Source: Agriotes lineatus (lineage: Eukaryota; Arthropoda; Insecta; Coleoptera; Elateridae). From it: a stretch of DNA of 64,000 bases. This document shows positions 46,433 to 57,745 of this stretch, in pieces. The stretch spans positions 1 through 64,000 of the forward strand of contig CALNHX010005862.1 of assembly GCA_940337035.1 (NCBI GenBank), written 5' to 3'. The notes under the pieces were generated by a model that was given only the letters and a program-made list of their open reading frames with translations, was not told where the DNA came from and did not search any database. Numbering within the stretch: position 1 is the first letter of the stretch; the number at the start of each line of letters is the position of its first letter. The position numbers and the translations under genes are program-made.

Positions 46433-48057
46433 TAGGGGTGTTCGATATCACAAACTAGGTATCGATGAGCGAATAAAATTAAATATCGAATATTATTCGA
46501 TATATCGAAATTCGAATAACTATCGAATTATTCAAATAAATTAGTTATTCGAATAACTAATTTATTCGAATAACTTATTCGGTTAACTAATTTATTCGGA
46601 TAACTAATTTATTCAAATAATTTATTGCAATAACTTATTCGAATAACCAGTTTATTCGAATAACTAATTTATGCGAATAACTAATTTATCGGAATAATTA
46701 TTCAATTATTCAAAAGTTATAAACTATTGCTATACACCCCATTTTATTGGATTTTAGTGTTAGATAGATAAATTATTGAACATTCTCAAAACTAATGAAC
46801 AAATCGAAAAAAAAAACAGTTGTGAGCAATAAAAAGTAAGCAAATCGTGATACTTAAAAGTAGGACAATGTTAAAATAATAAAGGTTCATGGTATATTTG
46901 CATTATTTTGACGTAATTTTAATCATGATTTAAATCGGGTCAACCATGTAATGTGTATATATAACAATAGCAGTATTTACCTTTTCTGATTCTCAACACT
47001 GAATTCTAAATGTGAGTAGCTTTGAAGCACAACAAATGGTAACAGCAATAAACCGTATTTTTCTCCTTTGCCGATGCTCTAAGGGCAAAAGGTAAAGGAA
47101 AAGAAGAAGAAGAAGAAGAAGAAAGTACAAATGCAGAAAATAATTTACTGTTCACCTTCGAAGACAAACGTAAACTGTAATTTTTGAACAGAATTTGGCA
47201 TTGATTTATTGCAATGATATTTTAAATTATCGCTAAAGGGACATCCCTATTTCCCCACATCCCCGATTTACCATTCCGGCCAATAGGCAATTTGTATCAT
47301 TACTAGAATAAGTTCTTAAATATCAATTAGCAATTTTCTAGAAAGCGTAATCTTCTGTTTAACCTATTCTATCTGATATCTGATACAAGTTTTCTGACTA
47401 ATGACGATTAATGGCCATTTGCTAAATACAGATAGTAATTATTAGGCAGGCATTTGTTTTGGTATTATTGTAAGGAAATTAAAAAGGACTAACAATACTA
47501 ATGATTAATGATAACCGATAAGATCATCTAAAGAACTTTTCAAGCAATGATAATAATCAAAATAAGTCACGCACATCTAGGAACCGTAATACACATCATT
47601 TATGTCATATCCCGCTGATAAAAAATATAATTGCTCTGATAGTTTTAATTTTAAGTAATTAAAATGTTTCCTGTTTGATATTTATAATATGTGGCTTTGC
47701 ATTCTAATAAGTTTTATTTGAATAAATAAGTATGTATTCCAAAAATTCTTTATTCGATTTTCGCATAAATTTATTAAAAATAGACTTATTCGAATTATGC
47801 AATAAGTAATTCTTGGTATGAATTTATTCGAATAAAAATTTATTCTAATAAATTTTTATTCGAATACATTTTTATTCGCATACATTTTTAACCGAATACA
47901 TTTTTATCCAAATAATGATTTATTCGATAATTCTAATAAATTTATTCGAATAATTATTTATTCGATAATTCGAATAACTTTTATTTTAATATCGTTATTC
48001 CATATTTCGAATTATTCGATATATTATTCGAATTATCGATGCAAATGCACAGACCTA
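46433..48057. mobile_element. hAT-like non-autonomous element rich in TTATTCGAATAA, with 8-bp TSD
   Basis: TATAAGAG at 46425-46432 and 48058-48065. Ends TAGGGGTGTTCGATAT and, inverted, TAGGTCTGTGCATTTGCATC. About 250 bp at the left and 350 bp at the right are arrays of TTATTCGAATAA and variants in both directions. The centre is AT-rich and carries a (GAA)n tract at 47100-47125. No coding. Confidence 0.72.
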
Positions 48058-50540
48058 TATAAGAGGTCTGTCAGATATCTATGGTTTTTATCATATAATG
48101 TTTTAATAAATCGCTTTTGGATAACTTCCAGATTTTTTTTAATAAGTGTTTACTGCAGAACCTCATACAGTAATTCCATACTCCAAAATAGATTGTATCA
48201 GACTATAGTATATTATTTTCAAGTTTTTAAAATCCAATATGGTTTTTATGTTTTTAGGTTTTTGAATTTGTATAAGATGCCTGTTAGTGTGCGAATTAGC
48301 TTGCCAATATGTATATTCCATTTCATGTGTTTATCAATATGTACTCCTAAGTATTTTATAGAGTCAACTGGTTCCATAATTATATTTATCCCATTTGGAG
48401 TAGCGATTTGAATATTGTTAAAAGTTGAGAGGTTATAATTGTGACAGGTAAAGGTAGTATATTTGGTCTTGCTATAAATTACAGTTAAAAGCTTGTAGTC
48501 AAACCAGATTTTAATTAATTGTAGGTCTTTTTCTACCTTTACTTTGAGGTTTGTCCATGTTATGTCTTTATGGAAAATTGCAGTGTCATCGGCAAAGGAA
48601 ATAATTTCACCTTTAGAAGGTAGATTAAATATTTCATTAACATATAGGTATCTACTGTAAAAAGTATCGCACCAAGTACAGTTCCTTGTGGAACACCACA
48701 TTCTACAATAGTCTCTTCGCTCACTGTATCCCCAATTTTGACACACTGTTTTCTATTATCGAGGTAGCTTTTAAATAATTTATTTGCTATTCCTCTTACA
48801 CCTTGGTCTTAAAGGCACTGCAATAACCGGTCATGGTTTACAGTGTCAAAGGTTTTAGCTAAGTCTATAAATATACATAACAATCGATCATTGGTATCTA
48901 AAGCACTTTATATTTTATCTATTAAGTTTGTTAATGCGCCTTGTGTAGAATGTTCTTAAAGACCATACTGACCTGAGGATATTAAGTTATATTTACTAAA
49001 GAATTTGGTTAACCAAACCTTCAGTAGGTATTTTTTCAAAATTTTAGCTAGATTTGAAGTTAATGAAATTGGCCTACAATTCTCCAGAATACTGCTATCG
49101 CCATTTTTATGCAATGGTTTAGTCACTGCTGTTTTAAACACACTAGGACAAATCCCAGATCAGAATATTGTATTAATTACTATAGTTAGGGTCGGTGCTA
49201 TGCTATGTTTACTGTTTTTTATTATATTTGATGTAATTCCATCAATGCCAGGTGCTTTGTTTCCCTTTAATTCATTTATATATTTTTTTACATCGCTCTC
49301 ATCAGTTGGAGATAAGAATATTGTATTTGGATTTGCCTTAGTATTATGTTTAAAATATTTTGGTACCTTGGTAATTTTACTAGCTAATTGCTTTCCTATT
49401 TCGGTGAAGTGTAGATTTAAAGTATTTGCTATTTCTTTATCTGAAGATATTTCTAAGCCTGTTGGTGTCTTTATTTCTTTGACCTCCCTATTTGTCTTTC
49501 TCTTTTGCGTTATTTTATTTACAATGTTCCATAAATTTTTACTGTCGGTATTTCTGTTTATTTTATTTTTATAATAATTGTTTTTAGTACCTTTTATTAG
49601 CGTATTTCAATACGTTGAGTAATTATTTTTGGCAGCAATGTCATTTATATTTCGTTTCCAGATATTAAATAAGTTTTGTTTAGTATTAATGGAGTCCTGC
49701 TGTAATCCATTCTTTCCGTTTGACTTACTTCTGTTTTATTTTTGAGTGTGGTTGATTGTGTGATAGCAGATTTTATTTGATCTACAAGAAGACTTGCTGC
49801 TGCTTCAGTTTCCATATCTGACAAGTTTCTTAATGAAATATTATTTTTTAGGTTTTGTTCAAACTTTTGTTGATTAAATCTATTTATAAATTTTGCACTG
49901 GGAACTTACGCTGTATTATCATTTATGCTATACTTATATCGCATTTATGATGGTATAATGGTCTGTTATATTAGTCTCTAATATGACTGGAGCAAAGTTT
50001 TCTATGTCATCACATTTTACAAATATATGGTCAATGCAAGATTTGGATTGTTTATCGATTCTTGTGTATTCGTTTATAAGCCATTCATACCCTAGTTCAC
50101 TAAGAATATTTAAGTATTCATGACTGCAGTCATAGTTTGATAAGATATCTATATTAATATCACCTACTATAAAGTTATAATCCGAGTTTTTCCTGTTTGT
50201 TACATATTGTTTTACATTATTAAACCGATTGGGACAAGTTGATGGAGGTTTTATTTAAGTGTTTTAGTTTAGTTTCAATAACATGGGTATTGTTGAAGTG
50301 ATGCAAAGTTGTCTTATGGTTAAATTAATTTTTAATATAAACAACTACAAAATCATTTTGATTAAAATGACTCTCGTTATAAATCATTTCATATCCATCT
50401 ATGTGGAAGAAATTTGTCCATTATATTCCAAGTTTCTCTTAAAATTATCATATCAAGGGTGTTTTCAAACTGGCTTAAAAATATTAAGAATTCATCAAAG
50501 TTCTTTGATATGCTACGAATTTTTTGGTGTAAGATAACGA

Positions 50541-51010
50541 AGAACTGTTTCTTACTCTCTTACTCTTAAATTAAACATTTTTTTGATAATGAGCTATATT
50601 ATCTACTACATTTGTTTTAATACTATTATTTTTATAGTCCGTTATAAATTGATTCATAAATTGGTTACCTGATAGTTGATTTGTTCACGGTTTTGCTGAA
50701 TCCTTTTCTGATAACATGGACACTCAGTATCTGTAGCAGAGTGATGTGTATTTTTTGTTTCTTGAAACTTGTTGGCTATATACATACAATTCGTACATAA
50801 TGCTAGCGCAAAGTTATATACCTACTCTCTTTCTAATTTGAATACAGTGTGTCCAAGATAAGAAAGGCCAGTGTGGGGATCTCGTTAATAGTAAGTGATA
50901 CAAATTGTGTTAAATAGGGAAAAAGTTGCGTACCTAATCAAAGGACTAACAAAATGACGCCTAGAAATCTTTGGCATGATTTTCAATACACTTAAAGAAT
51001 TAAAAGAATA
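50541..51010. other. Non-coding, possible 5' leader of LINE A
   Basis: AT-rich with no clear domain. May contain the LINE A 5' UTR or N-terminal remnants too degraded to name. Confidence 0.3.
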
Positions 51011-51019
51011 AAAGAGGCC

Positions 51020-51310
51020 AATTAGCATTCTTCCAGTCTTATTTAAGGTCTTGGATCATGATAGTTGTACGACGGAATTATTAAAAATAATGGGAATCTG
51101 ATGGCATTGGTCTAGTCAATCTCAAAATATTATCAGCAATATTGTAGCACTATGGTTTTTGTAAAATGGCACTTAAACTACATGAATCTTACTTAAAAAA
51201 CACGAAGCAATATGTAACTTTAAAAAACCAGAAATCTAATACTCGAGATATTAAGCAAGGTGTACCACAAGGTTCAATCTTGGGTCGTTTGCTTTATACT
51301 ATCTAACTTG
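51020..51310 (+). pseudogene. LINE reverse-transcriptase fragment
   Basis: Remnants of PISILPVLFKVL (about 51037) and, after a gap, HESYLKNTKQYVTLKN ... DIKQGVPQGSILGRLLYTI (RT motif B, about 51250-51303). Plus strand, in several frames, isolated. Confidence 0.7.
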
Positions 51311-52387
51311 TGTAGTTCTATTTAAAAACATTGTCAGTATCATCAGTATTTATTCAATAATTTCAAATGTAATTCTTAGTTTGCAGGTTGGTATTTTATT
51401 TTATTAATTGAGAAAACTTTTGCGACACTCGATTGTTTCATGCTTAGTTTTCTTTTCCATACATTGTATAACAAATGTATTTTGTTGTATATTTATTGCC
51501 CTTAAATAACTATTTAGTAGAAGTTATTGATATAGCAGAAGTAGGAAAGAGCAGGTGTTTTGCTTCTCCCCGAAAAGAAACAATATGATTACTTGCCAGA
51601 TGATAATTTTGTTTCGTTTATTGAATTGTATATAAAGAAGTAATATGTATCAATTTCGTAAATAAAAAGTGTTATTATTATCATATAAACAAATATCATT
51701 AAAACTATAGATGATATAAAGCAGTAAGCAATACAAGATACAGGTGCCAACGGAGTTGTGTAAAAAATCTTTTTGCATTGTTGTACTAACATTTATTGTC
51801 CATTTTATTTTTAAACATGTCAGTTTAATGACATCTTAAATTAAAATGAAGGCTAACAGGTGTGAGGCTATAATTTTGATAAAAGTAGGCAATCCAAATT
51901 AAATTTATGGAAAATTTCAGAGTGATTACTAATTAATTGTGTGATAAAATTTCAAAAACCACTAACATAATATTAAACAGCTTGACATCATTTAATAATA
52001 AATGGCTATTAAAATAAAAAACCTTAATAGGTGCTTTTCTTGTCTGATGGAAAAACAACCTTGAAAAAGAATTGAAAGCTCATGCTTTTAAAAATGCAAA
52101 ACAAAGTATTACGGCTATAATTAATGCAAAATAGTTCTAGAAACTGCCAATTACATAAAGAAACCGGCATCTCCACAATTCGAAGTTACAAGTAGCAACA
52201 TCATTTTAGAATAAAATCGATCAATGTGATAATGCAGCCTAGGTAGAAGTTTGCTACAGACTAGACTAAAAAAATGAAACTACCGATAGACCTATTAAAC
52301 AGTGAGAATGAGTAGTTCAATAGTTCAATTATTACTAAACTTATGACTTAACGAATATAAACAAGACGTATGTATGAATGTTAACCA
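51311..52387. other. Non-coding gap
   Basis: AT-rich. No TE termini, domains or host exons seen. Confidence 0.4.
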
Positions 52388-53159
52388 GAGCTGGGCAAAT
52401 TACTTTTAAAAAGTAAACTAATTACCAATTACTGCACAACGAAGAAATTGAATTACCAGAGATTTCAATTACCCAAATGAAATAGTAATTCAATTATCAA
52501 TTATTTGGTAATTGCAATTGCGCAATACAAATTACTTCTGAAATTACTTTCAATAGAAAATTGTGGCAGCATATTTATATTTAGTAGTATTTAAATATCT
52601 CTCTGCTAGTACATCGTTCAATACAAGCAAATTGAAATTAATAAATAATTGTTATAAACTAATATTGTTTAATGAAGCTACTTGTTAATTGTTATGTAAA
52701 AAATCTGTAAAATGCTTTACGCAGAACTTCCCTCGTCGACATTGTGACACTAAATAATTTTTAAACTCAAATTAAGTTAGAAGTAAAAATATCTTCATGT
52801 TTCTAATAAATTAATTATATTTTTAAATTTAAAAGAAAATTATCCGGCTTGGGTTTGAACCTGCCGCATCTGCAGCTCTGCAGATCAATCGATCCTAACC
52901 GCATCTCCAGAGCAGATATAACTACAACGAAATTCCATCTGCGGTACAGAGTCTCTTCAAGACAGCGAGGCGCGCTTCTCACTTGAAGAGCACGGTGTTA
53001 TGGTTGAAACATTGTTACTCTTTTGTGACATTATCCTTTATCGGTTAAGTCTTATTTTCGGCAAATGTAAAGCCTGAGCTATGTGAAAGTTATTACTTCC
53101 TTTTATATCAAAATTAACACAAAATAATCAAAATTTAATTTTTTTAAGGTGCTCACCCT

Positions 53160-53410
53160 GTATATATTTGTATGAAATTGTACCGATTTCATGCGAGGTA
53201 GATATATAATATGTATGCAAAATATCGTCTTCCTCTGGCAAATAGTTTTTGAGCTATACTGCCAACAGACAGACAGACAGATGGAATTGAAAAAACCTCT
53301 TTTTCGTCATCTAGTGACCTTGAAACGTGAAGATCTGAAAAAATCTTGAAAGATGATTTTTTCGTGATTACAATACTTCCTTTGTCTTTCAGACGAGGGA
53401 AGTAAAAAAT
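53160..53410 (+). repeat. Dispersed CAGA-type repeat, copy 3
   Basis: CACCCTGTATATATTTGTAT ... AAATATCGTCTTCCTCTGGC ... (CAGA)4 ... GAAACGTGAAGATCTGAAA. Inverted relative to copy 4. Confidence 0.7.
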
Positions 53411-54479
53411 AAATTATATTTTACCGTGCTGTACTCTGTGATCTATACTTACCATAGACTGTAGACAAATTTTTTGCTTCTTATAGGTACAATAATTATT
53501 GGTAAGCTAGACTGCTACATTCTGCTACATGGGACACAACATATGCACATCCCACCCATACCAGTCTGCACCAAATATTTTCCTCTTTGCTCGTGCAGAC
53601 GGTGTTGAAATTGCAAATATTGTACAAAATTAGCTGTTATTCGACTAATCATCAATAATAAATTATACTTATATGGTGCTAGGAATACCCTATTGGGATT
53701 TGCTTATGTTACCCGTCTTTTTAATTCAACCACTAAACGATTACGCTTTGAGACCGTAGGATTCTTTTTGTCGTTTCACAAATAACATAAATGCCAGTTT
53801 TCAATAATAGTACATAAAGTTGATTTATTTAACAAGAATAAAGTGAGTTTGAAAAATTCTCAGAGGCTTAAAAAATCAACAAAGGAGAGTATACAAATCA
53901 AAGCAATAAGCGAAGAAGGGTGGACTAATTACTTCCAACAGCTATACAGTAACACTGCCCCCGAAGACCAAAGAAATGAAGAAGAAGAAATAAATAGAGA
54001 ACCAGAGGAGGACAGAGACACAATCACAGAAGAGCAAATCAAAGGTGCAATAGCAAAACTAAAAAACAGAAAGACACCAAACAACGACGAAATAGCGAAC
54101 GAATTCCTCAAATATGGTGGGGAAACACTTGTTAAGAAACTAACAACATTGTTCAAAGCAATACTAGTACAAGGTGAGATGCCACGAGAGCAGTGGTGTA
54201 ATAGAGCCGGCTCGCACCGGCTCGACGAGCCGGTACCTGTTTTTCCCAGACGGCTAGCGATCCGGCTTTAGAGTGATTTTTGAATTCGTAAATTGCAAGA
54301 GATTCGTTTTTATATGCACAGTTTTATATGCAAGGACACCACTACTCTTCATTAAATTCGAAGAAATAACAATCTGAGCAACTGTAAACAGCTCTCAACA
54401 GGTGATTTGCACGTTATTGTCTAACTACCTGCTTGGGGTTGATTGACCGTTTTGTAGCCGGGCCGGTATATATAGGCAT

Positions 54480-54720
54480 TCACGAAGAAAGTATTGTAAT
54501 CACGAAAAAATCACCTTTCGAGATTCATTCAGATCTTCACGTTTCAGAGTGCCTAGATGACGAAAAACAGGTTTTCTCAATTCCTTCTGTCTGTCTGTCT
54601 TTTGGCAGTATAGCTCAAAAAGTATTTGTCGGAGGAAGACGATATTTTGCATACATATTATATATGTACCTGGAATAAAACCGGTAGAATTTCATACAAA
54701 TATATACAGGATCAGCACCT
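54480..54720 (-). repeat. Dispersed CAGA-type repeat, copy 4 (inverted)
   Basis: Minus-strand counterpart of 53160-53410: CAGATCTTCACGTTTCAGAG, (CTGT)n at 54589-54601, GAGGAAGACGATATTTTGCA, then ATATATACAGGATCAGCACC. Confidence 0.7.
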
Positions 54721-55092
54721 TAAAAAAATAAAATTGTGTTTGTATTTGCGTTAAGTGGAAAATAGATTAAAGTAGTAATTTTCACATAGACCAGGCCTTA
54801 CACTTGACGAAAATAGAACCCAACAAATACAAGATAAAGTCGCAAAAAGTTTCCACAATAACACCCTTCGCTTAAATACACCCGCACGTCGCACGCATCA
54901 GCGAGCCTTCATAGCGCAGTTAAATCTATCTGACTATCGACGATTGTATCCGCAGCTGATGTTGATCGAATCCCTTCCCTGTAATTTTTTAAAATTTGAT
55001 AATTGCTTTAATTAGCATAAGCAAGTGTTAAGATATTGTTACCTCTATTTTGCTTTGATTTTTAGGCCGCGAGCCGCATAAATGCGTAAATT

Positions 55093-55812
55093 CCGGGTCT
55101 AGGACGTTTCGCCGCCGCCGTTTCGCCACCGCCGGTTCGCCACCGCCGGCGCCGTTTCGCCGCCAGGCCGTTTCGCCATCGGCCGTTTCGCCACCGAGCC
55201 AGTTAGCCGCCAGAACAATTTCAATATTTGGAATAACATATAGATACACACATGATCATGACCTAACCTAAGCTAACCTAACCTAACTAAATCGGTAGTT
55301 ATTTTCGAATTAGGTACGTTAAGGAATTTGGGTAAAAATTCGGTGGACGGTCCGGTCTAGTGCGCATGCACAAAAATGTAACAGTGAGCAGAAAAATGTA
55401 ACATTGAACAGACTCTCTCTCGTATTTTTTCTCTAAAAAAAATCATCAAGACCTAACAACTAACATAAACCATTCCCTGAACCACCGCCGAGAGCGCAAC
55501 AACATTGCTTTAAAAATTACGAGACGAAAGCAGCACCCACAACATTTTGACGGAAGCTGATTGTACCATAAACCTTACTTCGCTGGCAGCGCATGCGGAA
55601 TAGACCGGACCGTGCACCGAATTTCACCCGGAATTTGTTGTTTTGAAGATAATCTCAAATGTAGACATTAACATTCTGTAAATTTGAAATCGTTAACCTT
55701 GGCGGCGAACTGGCCCGGCGGCGAAACGGCTGGTGGCGAAACGGCTTGGCGGCGAAACAGCCGTGGCGAACCGGCGGTGGCAAAACGGCGGCGGCGAAAC
55801 GTCCCATTCCGG
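55093..55812. mobile_element. GC-rich TIR element built of GTTTCGCC repeats, with 6-bp TSD
   Basis: TAAATT at 55087-55092 and 55813-55818. Ends CCGGGTCTAGGACGTTTCGC and, inverted, CCGGAATGGGACGTTTCGCC. Each arm (about 130 bp) is a run of short GC-rich units around CCGTTTCGCC(G/A)CC, a sharp contrast with the AT-rich surroundings. The centre carries a MITE at 55330-55629. No coding region. Confidence 0.82.
55330..55629. mobile_element. hAT-type MITE, family copy 2 (nested)
   Basis: Ends GGGTAAAAATTCGGTGGACG and, inverted, GGGTGAAATTCGGTGCACGG. GGAATTT at 55323-55329 and 55630-55636 (7-8 bp TSD). Interior matches 19406-19731 in inverse orientation. Confidence 0.85.
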
Positions 55813-56266
55813 TAAATTCCAAACCTTGAAAAAGACGGGAAACGTATATTTAGGCAAGGCATCGACGTATATCGTAAAAACTATCGTACATAAATATATA
55901 CATCCTGCGTATATGTTTAAAAATGAATTAAAAAATGTTTAGTGAAAGAATTATCTGCATTGGTTTATTGATGTAAAAATATAATAAATTTTCTTAAAAC
56001 ATGCCCGGCGTGAAGCTTAAGCCAGCTGAAACCCGCCGATACCAACAATTCTCCGTAGAGTAGTAAGGAATTGATCAGTAGCATTTGTTCGCAGTCGCAA
56101 GCGCCGCGGTTCAAATCCCTACGGTAACAGATTTTTTTTATTTGAAAATTTATTTAATTTATTAGAAACTTTAAGATATTTTTACTCCTAACTTAATTTC
56201 ACTTTTAAAATTATTTAGTGTCCCACAGATTTTTTTATAGGTAACTATTAAGAAGATCCCTTTGTA

Positions 56267-56473
56267 ATGAGTTGCAAAAGAAAGCAAACGTCTTTGCAGC
56301 CGTACTTTTTAAAACGAGTGAAGCTGGTAGATAACAATGAAATGGACCATAGGCCAATCGAAGTTCCTGAAAGTGCATCACCGCCAGCTACAAAGTTTGA
56401 CTCTTTTGTGGAAGTTTCGAATTATGTGAAGACATTTACGGAAATCAAAGAAAATGCTGCTAAACCTTCTTGA
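56267..56473 (+). pseudogene. hAT-type transposase N-terminal remnant
   Basis: Starts MSCKRKQTSLQPYFLKRVKL, a pattern (K.QTSL..FF.KR) common at the N-terminus of KIAA/ZMYM-type hAT transposases. The frame ends at a stop just before the LINE D insertion. The rest of the transposase is not found downstream. Probably the original gene of the enclosing hAT element. Confidence 0.5.
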
Positions 56474-56489
56474 CCAATATATGGATGAC

Positions 56490-57601
56490 TAGTTTAGTTT
56501 AGTTTAGTTTATTTATTAGTATCAGTACACAAAATAAGTGTTTATACAGGTCAGCAACCATATAAATAATGTTAAATATATAAGAAAATACAATTAACAC
56601 TTTAAAACAAAATATTTAAACATACACTCTAACATAATCATTTAAAGTAGAAGTATCACAAACAAACAATAATTTACAATTAAAATTTTACATTAATGAC
56701 AATTATGGAAAAGAATTACTAATAAATCTCAAATACTCAAAGGTCTTCAAAGTCACTGGTGAGGTATTCTTCAAGGGAATAAAATGATTTCAAAATTAAG
56801 TAAGTTCTTATTTTTGACAAAAATAATTTCTCATTAAGTTTTTTTATATTATCTGGAAGGACATTGTAGAATTTTATGCAGTGGTAGTCAGTACCCTTGC
56901 GGGTCCTCCCAAGTCTGCGAAAGCCAGGAATGATGTTATGATTGTGGCGAGTTGGGTAGTCATGGACATCCCCATGAGTTTGAAACAGAGTGATATTTCT
57001 CCTTAAGTGGATCAAGCAACGCAGAATATAGACACACGGGATAGTCATTATCCGGAGCTCCCCAAAACAATGTCGACAACAGTCCCTGTAGCCCAGTCCT
57101 GTGATAATACGAATACATTTTCTTTGTAGGGCAAATATTTTGGGCATATGAGCTGAATGACCCCAATTTAAGATTGCATATGACATGTTAGATGCAAAAT
57201 ACCCATGGTACGCTGTTAGAAGTATATTCCTGGAAGCATTTTTTGACAAGCTTCTAATTAGAAAAATTATTTTCGATAGTTTAGAGGACAGTTGGGAAAC
57301 ATGTTCTTCCCAAGTAAGCCGACAGTCCAGGTATACCCCCAAGAATTTAACTGATCGGCTGCACGGGAGGTCAGGTTGAGCATGACGAAGTGAAAAGTTT
57401 ATGTGTTGGGTCTTGGTGTAATTCAGACTAAGCTTATTAGCCTGGAACCACTTTTGAATATCTAGCTGTCTTTCAGATATAATTTCATTAATAGGTTCAG
57501 AGGGATGATACTGCTGCAAGTTGGTGGTGTCATCTGCGAAGAGAATTAAGTCTGAATTTGGAACAGAGTTAGGCAGATCGTTAATAAAAATTAGAAACAA
57601 C
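56490..57601 (-). pseudogene. LINE D: 5'-truncated CR1/Jockey-like RT, open from motif C to the end
   Basis: A 287-codon frame on the minus strand (57600-56737) starts FLIFINDLPNSVPNSDLILF followed by ADDTTNLQ (RT motif C). It continues with VKFLGVYLDCRLTWEEHV, ALQRKCIRIITGLGYRDCCR and FYNVLPDNIKKLNEKLF to a natural stop. The 3' UTR ends in a short AAACT repeat at about 56490-56512. It lacks RT motifs A and B and any endonuclease. The frame has no internal stop, so it is one of the younger pieces here. Confidence 0.85.
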
Positions 57602-57723
57602 TAATGTGAGAGAGCAAGAAACGTACTTATTGTCAGCAAAAATAAAAAAATTGGAAGCATAAATGTACGACTTGAAAGTATATAAATATATTTGACTACG
57701 TAAAAACGTTGATTAAAATTATC

Positions 57724-57745
57724 GGGGGGGGGGGGGGGGGGGGGG
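57724..57745 (+). repeat. 22-base G homopolymer
   Basis: An uninterrupted G run near the right end of the hAT element, followed by TCGGGGGTCG. Length may be uncertain in an assembly. Confidence 0.9.

Larger units (their letters stand above)
37282..50540 (-). pseudogene. LINE A: Jockey-like element scattered over 13 kb by two later insertions
   Basis: Minus-strand pieces, 5' to 3': endonuclease remnants at about 50540-49900 (GDINIDIL, SCIDHIFVK, ETNITDHY); RT N-terminus 49574-48950 (TKPLHKNGD, NCRPISLTSNLAKIL); motif A around 48870 (FIDLAKTFDTVNHDRLL); motif B about 48690 (VECGVPQGTVLG); motif C SFADDTAIF at about 48600; IKYLGVHIDKHMKWNIHI (about 48350); end of RT to 48058; a 32-bp remnant 46424-46393; and the C-terminal YLGPRIFNLIPKDIRN part at 37559-37282. 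It is interrupted by a hAT-like element (46433-48057) and an 8.8-kb TIR element (37566-46386). Internal stops and frame changes are present in the RT. Confidence 0.8.

Noticed and set aside
49005..49574. 189-codon plus-strand open frame with hydrophobic segments resembling a membrane protein
   Set aside because: It is antisense to LINE A reverse transcriptase, whose motifs are clear on the other strand. AT-rich antisense codons mimic Phe/Leu/Ile.
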